The position numbers and the translations under genes were made by a program. From assembly GCA_002786065.1 (NCBI GenBank), contig NHNY01000004.1, forward strand, positions 992,001 through 1,056,000: DNA of 64,000 bases, read 5' to 3'. The notes below the pieces were generated by a model. That model searched no databases and was not told the origin of the DNA. It worked only from the letters and a program-made list of their open reading frames with translations. This stretch comes from Microcyclospora pomicola (taxonomy: Eukaryota; Ascomycota; Dothideomycetes; Capnodiales). Positions 22,306 to 33,400 of the stretch are shown piece by piece. Position 1 is the stretch's first letter; each line of letters opens with the position of its first letter.

Positions 22306-23472
22306 AAGGTTTGCTTCAGGTCTAGCATCTCCATACACTTCGTACGCGAGATGACTTTGGTGGTATCTCTGGCTACCCGTCACGTCCCCATTCCCCAGCG
22401 TCGATTAGTCCAGCCTGGGGACTTTTGCATCTTCAGCAAGCGGTTACCTCGAATTCATATAACCGCGTGATGAATGTTTCCGCAACTGTGGTTGAGGCGT
22501 AAAGCGGATGGGGGATTACATAGATGAAATGACGACGTTTTGAATGAGCTGCAGATCACGTCAACAATAAGCGTTTGCCAGATGGTGTTGCTCCAGGTTG
22601 CGCATGTATTCCTACCGACCTTGACTTCTCGTGACCAGCGTAGCAGTTGTTTGGGACTATGTATCTCCATCAATCACTCTAAAATTTGCTGTCCATTGGT
22701 CACCACGGAACGATGAAGCTGGCAGACGAACGACGCGACGCTTTCGAGATCTTCCGACCACATATCCTTTTGCCCATCTTCAACGATGTCTCAACTGTCG
22801 TCTCAAGCTTCTCAATGCTTCACCTCACGAAGAGAGCCTTTTGGAAAGCTAGATATTGTCGCCGAAAAGATGTTCCATATGTTGAACCCAACGCGCCTAG
22901 GCGTGTTCATATTCTAGCGCATCGAACACGTCTCCCGGTCCGTGAAGGGTGATGTGGCGTTGCCGATGTACTACTAGAACGACGACATCATTATTCACTT
23001 CGAACATCATCAACCAACGATATCTCGAAGCGCGCACCGTTGAGGAGCCAGAAGTGCACCCTAGGAGTCAATGATATAATCTTCTCGGAGTGATATCATC
23101 AGACTGTTATATTCCGACCAATTCGAAGCCCCCTGTTTTACTGCTACTAGTACTGCAGCGTCTGTCCCGCATATATCCCTGCCGAGATCATATACGCAGG
23201 GCATTACGAATTGTTGCGCTATTGTTCCTAGGTCGCCTAAGTACCTGTACCTGTACCGTGTACCTGTACGCACCGGACCTCACTCTAGGAGCTTTGGCTC
23301 ACAGGGTGTCTCATAGGTACCTTCTTAGGGGCACGTTGGACTTGACCTACAACGTGTCAAGCTTCAACGGCTCACGCTTGATGTCTATCGATTGACCTTC
23401 TTGCACCCGCGCGACATCTTTGCGACTCGCGCTGTTGCTGTTGCTTGCTCCTTCAGCAACCGCACAACAGCC
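22306..23472. other. Intergenic ZWF1/symporter with GTACCT repeat
   Basis: About 1.17 kb. It carries a run of GTACCT-type units (23241-23269) about 200 bases before the symporter start codon, followed by another GGTACC near 23316. No gene is seen. Confidence 0.55.
23241..23269. repeat. GTACCT short tandem repeat
   Basis: GTACCT occurs twice in tandem and then continues as GTACC-GT-GTACCT-GTAC. GTACC and TACCT motifs also occur elsewhere in this window (for example near 34732 and 50031), so this may be a common promoter word in this genome rather than a unique repeat. Confidence 0.5.
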
Positions 23473-25444
23473 ATGGCCGCTGGACAGGCGACCTCCTGGG
23501 TCGGACGACCTCGCGTCAAGGGCTCGTCGGAATCGACGCAGATGATGCTGCTCACCTTTAGCATGATCGGCCTGCAATTCTGCTGGGTAACTATTCCCCA
23601 ACTCCCACGTCCTGGGTGGCATGATGCATCGCAACGACACAAACGAGGAACCCGCCGCTGACCCGCGCGATGTGCTCTACAGGGCACCGAGATGACCTAC
23701 GGCGCGCCCTACCTCCTCTCCCTCGGGCTGTCGAAATCGCGCCTGTCGCTCGTCTGGATCGCCGGTCCGCTGTCCGGGCTCATCATGCAGCCGCTGATCG
23801 GGATGATCTCGGACACGAGCACGAGCAAGTTCGGGCGCCGGCGGCCGTTCATGATCGGCGGCACCATCGCCGTCATGCTGTGCTTGCTGCTGCTGGGGTG
23901 GACGAGCGAGGTGGTCGGATGGTTCGTGACTGGCGACGCCCTTGTATGGTATATGCTCGAGCGTGGAAAAGGAGTAGGGACAGTGTTCGGCTGACAATGG
24001 TTCGTAATTGCGTAGAGACGGGAATTGACGGTCGTGGTCGCCGTGGTGAATATCTACGTGCTGGACTTTGTGATCAATATCGGTGAGTAGAGGGAGTGCA
24101 CTTCTTGGCCGAAATCAGCAGGATTGATGGTGGTGGACAGCACAATCAACGTGTCGAGCTCTGGTCGTTGATACACTGCCCATCGAGCGACAGCAGCTCG
24201 GCTCGGCATGGGCGAGTCGGATGGCGGGTATCGGCCATCTGATGAACTATGCCATTGGATCTTTGGACCTCGAGGCCATCTTTGGCAAATTCATGGGGGA
24301 TACGCAGTTCAAGAAGCTTTGTCTCATTGCGGCGATTGCCATGGGCATCACACAAGGGACTACTTGCTGGGCTGTGACGGAACGTGTGCTTATTCGAGAT
24401 CGGTAAGGGACAGTCTAGTCTTCAATAACCACAAGATCGCTGACGTCTAATAGAACAAGCAAATCTCGTGCCGACAGCCAGAGTCTGGTCTCGATACTAA
24501 CCCAGATCTACAGCAAGACGCTACATCTCCCCAAGCGGATTCACGCGATATGCATGGTGCAGTTCTGGTCTTGGATCGGCTGGTTTCCTTTCCTCTTCTA
24601 CGGCAGCACGTGGGTGGGCGAGATCTACGTCCGTCATGAAGCCCCCAATGGCAGCACGGATGCATTGACCGACGTGGGCCGCGCTGGTAGCGTGGCGTTC
24701 ATCGTCTTCGCCCTCATCAGCTTCGGCACTTCGATTGTGATGCCCTGGTTCGTGCGCAACCCCGAAGAGGAAGAGGAGAAGAAGCCCGCGTTCACTCCCC
24801 GCCCACCACAAACATTCGAGGCCACCCTGCACCGCCTGGCGAGCTCCAAGCCGACCCTGTTGACCGCGTGGGCGTGTAGCAACATCTTCTTCGCCGCGTC
24901 CATGATCTGGGCCCCGCTCGTCAAATCCACAGGCTTCGCAACCCTGCTGATCGCCTTGTGCGGCGTCTCCCAGGCCATCGCCGGCTGGGCGCCCGGCACC
25001 TTCCTTGGCATCGAAGTCAACCGCATGTCCACGACCATGCCCATCGCGCACACACGCAAAGCGTCGACGACCAGCGCCGACTCCCGCGCCGGCACGCCGA
25101 TCGAGCTCGCCACGCCGCCCCGCGCCGCTGGCGACGCCCTCCACCTCCGCCACAGCTCGAGCTCGTCCGCCATCACCACCGCCAGCACCGGCGAGCTCAG
25201 CGGCATCTACCTCGGCATCCTCAACATCTACACCACCATCCCCCAGTTCATCGGCACCGCCATCTCCTGGGTCGTCTTCACCATCCTCGAACCCGGCATG
25301 AGCCCCGAACTCGCCCAGGATGCCGACGCGCCGCCCAAGGCGTTGCCGAAAGATGGGCTGAGCGGCATCGCCGTGTGTCTGTTCATCGGCGCGCTGTGCC
25401 AGATGCGCGCGGCCGTGGCTACGCGCCGCTTGCAAGATGATTGA
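23473..25444 (+). CDS. Sucrose/maltose-type H+ symporter (GPH/MFS family, S. pombe Sut1-like)
   Basis: Five exons reconstructed by homology: 23473-23586, 23683-23925, 24016-24082, 24141-24402 and 24454-25444; all phases agree and the product is 558 aa. Membrane helices begin at about residue 24. The GPH loop motif appears as QPLIGMISDTSTSKFGRRRP between helices 2 and 3. ALVVDTLPIERQQLGSAWAS and the region from MNYAIGSLDLE to ITQGTTCWAV match the middle of Sut1-like proteins. The last exon carries IPQFIGTAISWVVF and a loop insert rich in S, T and A (about residues 425-470), common in fungal members. Known relatives import alpha-glucosides such as maltose or sucrose with protons across the plasma membrane. 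The exact substrate is unknown, and exon 2's 3' end is the least certain junction. Confidence 0.85.
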
Positions 25445-27399
25445 TTGACTGATGGCCGGGAGTAGAGTGGGGCTTGCGTGGTCTGCAGCGTTATGTGCTT
25501 GTTTAGCGTTGGTGTACCGTGTTTGCTTGATATGCTATGGCATGGTAATGTTAGAATAATAGAATGTCCCATCACACAGCTCGCCTCGTCTTGACGCAAG
25601 TCTTCCCACTCGACTTCCTTACTGTCGGACAAGAACATCAACGGCACGGAAGCCCGGGTCCTTTTTCAGGGAAACATAGGTGAGGTATGGAAGATTCGTG
25701 AGATATCGCATCGCAACACGTCGGCGTGCCTGAGGACATGGGTATTCATGGTCTACCTACCCGCCTACTCTTACCCACTCATATATCATAGAATGCTCGT
25801 ACTTCGAGGACGAGTTTATCGGCGTTGAATCTACCGAGTGATAGCCTGATATTGCAACGGCTACTTTGCACAGATTGACGGCGATGAGGTTGGATATCGA
25901 CCCATCGATCTCTGCAATCTAGATCTACGCATCTCAGCTAGCTGTACCAGCCCCCCATCCAGTAATCCATGCAGCATCAGAACCTTGCAAGCATCCCTCG
26001 CTTACAGCGTCGCGAATCACGTTTCCGACTAGACGTACATGCATGTGTCGTGCTCGTTATTGCAGCAAGTCCACGTTACTTTTAGAAGCCACCTGCCACC
26101 GGGCCCTACCTTACTTCGACAGCTGCCGGCGCTAGTCGACGCCACGCTAAGCCGCTTCGTCGCGGAGCCGACCACATACTTCGCAGGTCTGTCACGTCGG
26201 CTGGAGAGCGGTGGTCGAGCAGCGTCCTGGCGCGCTGGGTTTTCAGCTGCCCACAGACCGTATTGTTGTCGATGCCTGTTGCGAGGGGGGGTCTGCACAG
26301 CCGACCTACCTGCTTTTCATTTGCTTGATAGGTGTGCTGGTGGGCCCGTGGACGTTTGGCCCGTTGGAACGAGTCGCACGTGTCTAGGGGCGATGTCGGG
26401 ACTGGAGAAAGTCGAAAGTGAGACGTTGTAGCCTTGTAGGAGACGAGGGTGGCATGCATCGATTGTGTGCTGTCCTGTCAGGGGTGCCTGGTGCAGTTTG
26501 TCCAATCTTTAGCGAGATGCAGTATCCGATCACTGAATGTGACAGGTGGTTAAGCTTTGTCTAAGAACAAAGTTTGTTGTCCGCAGATGCAGGCCATGGA
26601 CGGACAGGACAATTATAACATATGTATCTGCTGCGCCTCAACGCCTACGCACATCGTCCTGCACCGTGGGCCCCGGGAGCCGCCCAATGCGAGAAGCCGT
26701 TGCTGATTGCTCCGTGAGGATCTGAGTTCCGACAGGTCGCGGCGGCTAATTTGCTGCTGACGCTAAGATACTGGGTAGAGCTACGACTGAGGCCAGTGTC
26801 ACAGCGTCGAAGCATATAGTTCTATGTCTCGCAAAGCTCCCGATTGAAGCGCTGCCGAATCCTAGCAATCCTTATGTCGCGTCTCACGGATGATCTGCAA
26901 CGACGTCAATGCAGCCATCATGCACAGCCCCCGGTCAGGCAGCCCCTCGTTGTGTTTCAAAGTTGGTCGTTGTTGACTGGCATTGCATTGCGAGGATGGC
27001 CAACCGCTGGTAATACTGGTGCATATGCGGCCAACAAAACGTCGTCACTCCAAGTGCTGCAGGCGAGTTGTTGTGCGCGCAGCCAGTATCACAGGCTAGA
27101 TCCTAATGAGGTGGATCCTTGGTCGTCGAATGGTAATTAGGAAACTCGAATCAGCGCCCTGATCGCGTCGGAGGAGTCCATGTCGACCATCGGAGGCAAG
27201 TGGTATGGAAGCACTAGGGAAAATACGATCTCTAGCCCGGCCACAGCCTTGTATGTCGATCAGCTGAATCTCGAGAGGAAGGAGATCTAGTTGAAGCATG
27301 CTGCGTAACATTGCTCACATGGTAGCCGTTTCAACATATGCTTTGGCATCATTCCCTCTCTTCATCTCGCGTTCTGTTACTTAGTTTCTCATCACGAAG
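25445..27399. other. Intergenic, 1.95 kb
   Basis: This region lies between the symporter and the transporter-DUF3431 gene, both on the plus strand. Open frames of up to about 130 codons near 26.0-26.5 kb occur on both strands over the same bases, with no recognisable domain. I see no convincing gene. Confidence 0.5.
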
Positions 27400-29493
27400 A
27401 TGGCGGGAATCCCTGTGTTATGGCTAGGGTCAGCCACGCTCAGCATCCTGTCGACGAAATACCTCCTGAATGAGAACTACCCGTTCCCATATCACCTCCT
27501 CCTCTTCCACCTCGCGGGGGCGATCACCCTCAAGTGCGTCTCTTTTTTTAGGAGGGGATCATACAACGAGGACGAAGATGTGGTACCCAGCTTTGTCGAA
27601 CCGTCGTCGTGTGGAGATTGGTCACGACAAGGACGCCGGGCCATATATCGGGGGTGTTATGCCATCTGCGGGAGTGCGTCTCTTGTCTGCGCTTACCAAG
27701 CACTCCTACACTGGCCGAATCTGGCGACCTTGTCGATGATATTGTCGCTGAACTGGCAACTGGAGTTTCACCTGAAGTTCGTTGACGAGGGCCGACCGCA
27801 AATATTCAGCGTCGTCTTCTTCCTCAAACACGGTCTGTTCGCCCTCGGCTATGCCGCCATCTTCGTTTGTGAGTCGAAGTTGGTAGTCGTGGGCATCATC
27901 ATGGTTCTGCTTTCGAGCGCACTCGGAGCTCTAGCCGATGTCTTCCAATATCTCGGTGACGGCAGTGTCGAACAGTGTCCGAACGAAGCGGAACGCTCCA
28001 CAAAGACGCATCTCGGCTTCATGTGGGAAGCAGCCCCAGCGGTCTGTGCATTGTGCTCGACCATCATACTCTTCTGGATGTACGAAGGTCCTGAGCACCC
28101 GAGGTTCCTCATGTCGTCAACGGACTATGCAGTAATGGTCGTCAATATCGTTGCGAGTGCTTTTGCGATTGATGCAAGTGACGCTCTTTTTCGACCGTCG
28201 CTACCCAAGTTGCCAGTCGGGTGGCTCTCAACAGGACACTCGTCCGAGTTGTCCACCTGGAAGATCGTGCTCTCACTCCTGACTGCAGCACTCGTCTCGA
28301 CTGGCGCTATTGCTATTCCAAGGTCGCCGTCGGAGATCTCGATTTGGCAGTATGCTGGGTACTCCTTGGCTTTGCTCGCTCTACTCAACCATAAACAGAC
28401 GACTAAAGAGGTCTCGTTAGCACCCGAGACTACCGATTCTGTCACGAGGATTCAGCTCACCGCCAGGACTCCCAAGTGGTACACGATTACGACCGATGAA
28501 GAGGTGGTGAAACCAGAGGCATTCTTACTCGCTCGTGTTACGAGAACCCCTTGGACATTCGTGGCGATCTCCATGATGTGCTGGTTGGCGGTCCTTGCTC
28601 AACCTCTTTTGGGAGATAGTGCAGCCTCGATGAAGCATAACATCGCGCTCGATTTGGACTTCAAGCCTGTCGGAAGATTCGATGTGGTCGTCGCGCAATA
28701 CGATGGATCGATCAAAGAGCTGGCGCAGCGATTGCACTATCTCGTCAACCTTCCCCGTCTTCAAGGCTTGAGCCCACGAATCTTCATCTATGACAAGCTC
28801 GAAGAGAGAGATGAGACCTCCTTGTCTGCACAGCTGCAATCAGAGTTGTCAGGGTCACCGAAAATTGTTGTTAGCCACCTGGATAATGTAGGTCGAGAAG
28901 CGGACACATACCTCCACCACATTGTCTCACGTTGGGACGATCTCGCCAGCCACACCCTTTTCATGCAAGCAGAAATGCACCACCCTCGAGCATCAATCCG
29001 TCGTGTCCAAGATTACTTACGCCCAAACACAGGCTTCCTCTTCCTCCAAAACGAGGGTGAGGTGTGCGGTAGACTGCAGAACTGTCACGATCGGTATTGG
29101 TCAGAAAGTCCTGCGACTCTAACCAATGTTCTTGATCCTGTCAATCATGATCCCGGGAGTCGCAGTGTCGCCCTTACATACAAAGGACAATTTGTTGTCT
29201 CGGCTGCTCGCATTAGGAGTAGTAGCAGGCAGATGTATGCAAGCTTGCTGGAACAGCTGAGAGATCTCAACAGCTCTTTACACACTCCGGTGTACTTAGA
29301 TAGTCGGTGGCATAGAGGTCAACACGACTCGCTCAATGCACCGATATTTGGCTTCACTCTGGAACGGTTGTGGGGTGCATGTTTCCAGTGCTCACCCTTG
29401 AGGATCGCACTGAGATGCCCAACACTGATCTCCGGGATGTTGCAGCTTCCTAGTACTGTGACACCACAAGACTGCCAATGCCTGGACGAGTGA
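27400..29493 (+). CDS. Fusion of a triose-phosphate/nucleotide-sugar-transporter-like membrane domain with a DUF3431 domain
   Basis: One exon, 697 aa. The N-terminal about 350 residues contain eight or nine hydrophobic segments and begin like the TPT/DMT superfamily (LGSATLSILSTKYLLNENYP then FPYHLLLFHLAGA). A further hydrophobic helix lies at about 384-405 (TPWTFVAISMMCWLAVLAQP). From about 427 the sequence becomes a DUF3431 domain: FDVVVAQYDGSIKELAQRL, then NVGREADTYLHHIVSRWDDL and TLFMQAEMHH. DUF3431 proteins are fungal, often Golgi or secreted, and resemble glycosyltransferases, but no activity is established. The simplest reading is a Golgi membrane protein that couples sugar-nucleotide transport to a lumenal transferase-like domain; that is inference. 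An HxH-type position usual after FLH in DUF3431 (here FMQAEMHHP) is altered, so activity is uncertain. Confidence 0.75.
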   Translation: MAGIPVLWLGSATLSILSTKYLLNENYPFPYHLLLFHLAGAITLKCVSFFRRGSYNEDEDVVPSFVEPSSCGDWSRQGRRAIYRGCYAICGSASLVCAYQALLHWPNLATLSMILSLNWQLEFHLKFVDEGRPQIFSVVFFLKHGLFALGYAAIFVCESKLVVVGIIMVLLSSALGALADVFQYLGDGSVEQCPNEAERSTKTHLGFMWEAAPAVCALCSTIILFWMYEGPEHPRFLMSSTDYAVMVVNIVASAFAIDASDALFRPSLPKLPVGWLSTGHSSELSTWKIVLSLLTAALVSTGAIAIPRSPSEISIWQYAGYSLALLALLNHKQTTKEVSLAPETTDSVTRIQLTARTPKWYTITTDEEVVKPEAFLLARVTRTPWTFVAISMMCWLAVLAQPLLGDSAASMKHNIALDLDFKPVGRFDVVVAQYDGSIKELAQRLHYLVNLPRLQGLSPRIFIYDKLEERDETSLSAQLQSELSGSPKIVVSHLDNVGREADTYLHHIVSRWDDLASHTLFMQAEMHHPRASIRRVQDYLRPNTGFLFLQNEGEVCGRLQNCHDRYWSESPATLTNVLDPVNHDPGSRSVALTYKGQFVVSAARIRSSSRQMYASLLEQLRDLNSSLHTPVYLDSRWHRGQHDSLNAPIFGFTLERLWGACFQCSPLRIALRCPTLISGMLQLPSTVTPQDCQCLDE

Positions 29494-30477
29494 TGTTTGC
29501 TCCTGACCTTTGACGACGGCAAACCACGTTACAAGCAATTGGAAGGCTTTATTGATCTCGGAGCGTCTGCCTGTTGGAGGGCATGATCTGGGATCAACCC
29601 TGGTGATACCTTTGCAACTTAGCAGAAGATGGTTCGGAGCCTACCAACAGGCGCCTACGTTAACACCCAAGGGATCTCTTGCTCGGTCGAGCATTCAGGT
29701 AAGTCAATAGCGCCACAAAAACTAGCGCCATTTACTGATGGCACTGTCGAGAAGCGTTGTCTGCTCGTATCTACTCCCAACTATGTTGCGATCGGAAGAG
29801 TCGTGGCAAGATCAATCGCAAGGTACGCGTAGACTGCAAGGCAAAGGGTACGCAGATGGATCTGAAAGGTGTCCAGAGGCGCCAGAAAACTGGTCATGTC
29901 AAGGCATATGGATAGGAGACTCCAAGATCAAGATATGGTCTCTGCCAGTCTCCTGGCGCTTTTCGTATCCTCATTTGTAAGCAATTCACGACTTCCAGAT
30001 AGTGGCGAAGATCTCACGTTAGAGGACAGTCCCCATTGATGTCTCGATTGCTTCATGTGTGCGATCATCATCTAGTAGTACACTCCTGTTCTCATCTTGC
30101 TCGTGCAGAGAGATTGGTAGTGTAACAATCCACGACCGCACGTGATCAGATTCAAAGTGCGGTCCGAACGTGAAACAGTGACCTCATCTCATAGATACTT
30201 TCCAAGCTTCCGAATGCCGAAGCCAAGGAAGACGGGAGTCTTGACTTCACCTGTGTTATCATTTAACGATACTGCCTTGCCAGCGTTCACTGGTCGCATT
30301 TCCTGACCTTGACGGTGCAGGCGCCGGCAACACTGTTATGGTTACAATTCATTTCTCTTCTTAGCTGTGCTGGCATTATTCCGCCACCAGCAACTCTTGT
30401 TCCTGGCAAAAGCAGTGGTCCGCATACCGGATCCTCCCTAAAGCTCCATTCTGGCAGCTATTCAAGCTTGTTAGAGA
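29494..30477. other. Intergenic, about 1 kb
   Basis: Upstream region of the PH-LRR gene and 3' region of the DUF3431 fusion gene. No gene or repeat is recognised. Confidence 0.55.
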
Positions 30478-33400
30478 ATGTCACGCAACAGCAATGGCAG
30501 TGGTAGCTCGTGGAGCAGGCGGCGAACCTTGTTTGCCCTTACTTCGATTCGGCCCACTTCGCCCAGTCGCGACGAGAACTCGACATCTTCGAAGCTTGTG
30601 AAGAAGCTCATCAAATCCCAGCGATCGTTCAGCGACCTGCGCGGTGCGAGTCCTTCGTCGGACGCTGATCGTGACCGTGGGTCCATTTCAGAGTCGCCTG
30701 TTGAATCACGCCGGCAATCAGTGAGCAGGACAAATAGCCTCAAGCGCACGCCTTCATTTTTCGATCCATTGAGGACATTCCGTAGTAGTACCGATGGGCC
30801 GGATACAGCTGAGCCCAAATCCGCAACATCGACCAAAGCGCCATCGTTCATGTTCCCAGAGAGCTCGGCCGATGGACTTTTGGCGGCAAATTCGGTGCTC
30901 CTCCATGGCGAGGTCCAGACTAGCGCCGGCATGTTCAGAAAGAAGAAAGAATATCTTGTCTTGACCGAAGGCTATGTGCTCCGCTACAAATCGCAAGCTC
31001 GAGCAGCGGAGGTGTTCAAGATCATACCTCACCCAATCGCCACTCGCAGCCCAACGATCCGGCATGAATCCTTTCAATCGATAGGATCTTATAGCGACTT
31101 ACAGACACTATCTGAATCCTCCGGAGACAAATATGGACGCATACCACTGAGACAGGTTGTAGCAGTCGTCAAGCTTGACGACGGGAAGCCATATTTTGCC
31201 CTGGAAATTGCATACCTGGACGAAGAATCTACACATGCTGCCATATTGACGCTACAATTCGCCGCTCTTGAGGAAAGGGATGCGTGGTTGAAAGCTATTC
31301 GAGATGCTGTGGTCGAACTACGGCTGAAAGCCAACATTCCCATGTCAGCTTTCAACCTTGAGAATGCTGCACGAGTCGTGGAACGTGATCATGACTACGA
31401 CCCTGCCCACTGCAACATCTACAAGGTAGTCCAAAGACACTCAGCATCAAAAAGCTTGAATAAGTCATCCTCGTCCACGGATGACATGGGTAAGGTCGCA
31501 TCCACGGTCTGCCTCTTGGCCGTAGGCATACACAAAGTCCACGTCATTCCTCTGGTGAGGAATGTCTCGAGAACTTCAAGTCCGTCCTTGGCCTCTATCA
31601 GTTCGCAAGCGTCATACGGCATTCTCAATCTCACCTCTCTCAAAGTCAGCGCAGTGGACGATACATTCGAGCTCACTTTTCGACAGCCACTACAAAAGCA
31701 CACCCATTTGTACTTAGCATCGACAGCCGCGTACGATGTTGCAGCGCGGCTACACTTTTCTGAGAACTACCTGAGGCCCGAATGCGGCCATCGCCTGTTT
31801 CAATTTGATGCGCCGCCGGAAGTCGAGGAGATCTTAGCTCCTGTCGGATCATCCACTGAAGAGCATAGTTGTCTCGATCGAACTCTTTCCGCATACTGTA
31901 TAGCATATGGTATGAATCCTGCTAACATCCGCTACTCAATCAATTACGACTGTGAAGACGCGCCGCGGTTCGAGCTCCTACCTCCAGTAGACACACGAAG
32001 ACTTGAATATGGACCGCTCGATCTTCTTGCTATTATGCGTGCATTGCGTTACAACGAGAGCTTCGGCAGCATATCTCTAGCAGGTGTCTCCCTAGACAAT
32101 CTGAATGGCCTCCACGACAAACACGGCCAAGAATATGTTTGCTCTCGGACCAAGCGAGGCACACCAATTCGCTTGACGACGGAAGAACTTGGACGATCCT
32201 GCTTACTGGTACAAGAAGTACGAGCACTGGCTGCAACTAGCAAGAAACTGAGGCGCATGGACTTTTCAGGTTGTATCACGGCAAAATCTGTGGGACCCAT
32301 GGATGCTCTAGACGAGGACGCGCTTCGGAACAAGGACACCGGCTGTGGGATCGTTGAAGCATTAGCGCCGCTCTGCAGATACCAAACAACAAATGTCGAC
32401 TGGCTATGTCTGAACGGTATCGCACTAAGTGATACAGATCTTGACTATCTGGTTGGTGCGGCCGTGGAGAGATCATGCCACTTCCGTGCCATTGAATTGA
32501 ATCGTTGTAGTCTTGATGACAGAAGCATGGGGTTGATCTTGGATGCTTTGAGAGCTCAAGATAACACACTGGAAGCTATTGAGATCGCTGGGAATCCAGC
32601 GCGACTCAATCCAGCCTCCTTCGATGGGCAGCTTGCCATGTTTGGCTTCATACGAAAGCTTAATCTATCCTATTTTTCACGCACATCCGGGGATGAGCCA
32701 ATCCTTCAAGCAGAAACGCTTCTTATCTGGCGACTTCAGGAATTGCGATTGAGCGGTACCGTGCTCAACACTGCTACTATTGACGCGTTGTCAACGTATC
32801 TGGCGCACCCACAATCGAATACATTGCACGAGCTCTACTTGGATAATGCTTACTTGACCGGCAACGACGTTGCGATACTACTACATAGCTTGGCAGCAGG
32901 TCGTCGAACTCCACGTGAGCTACATGTTGACCTGAGCCAAAGTAACCTCAGTAAGGGCCTTGATGGAGCGGTGAAAGCGATCGAAGATGGGAAAGCGCCA
33001 ACGCATCTAACATTGCGCGCAATCGAGTGGCGCGAGGAAACGCAGTTTCGAAAACTCGTCGCTGCTTTGACTTTGAACAAGAGCATTCGCTACTTAGACA
33101 TGTCGCAAACATCGCTCCCAGGTGATGCCAGTGAAGAAGTATGTCGCGCGCTGCAGCATCTGCTCGCGGAGAACAACACTCTTACTGAGCTTAACCTTTC
33201 TGGCGAAGACTCCAGGCTGGCAACATCAAAATTTGGCAGCGGTATCAATGCAGCCTTAATGGGGCTGAAAACAAACACATCACTGATATCTTTCCGCATC
33301 GAAGGACAGAAACTTGGGCTCCAAGGATCGAACACTCTGGCCGAGGTTCTGAAAGAAAATCACACGTTGCGCGAGCTCTATTGCGACAACAACGGGATTC

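Noticed and set aside
24521-25435. Minus-strand frame of 304 codons opposite the symporter's last exon
   Set aside because: Gly/Ala/Asp/Arg-rich antisense shadow of a GC-rich exon.
26029-26459. Overlapping frames of about 90-130 codons on both strands near 26.2 kb
   Set aside because: Both strands are open over the same bases, with no domain, so chance is the simpler explanation.
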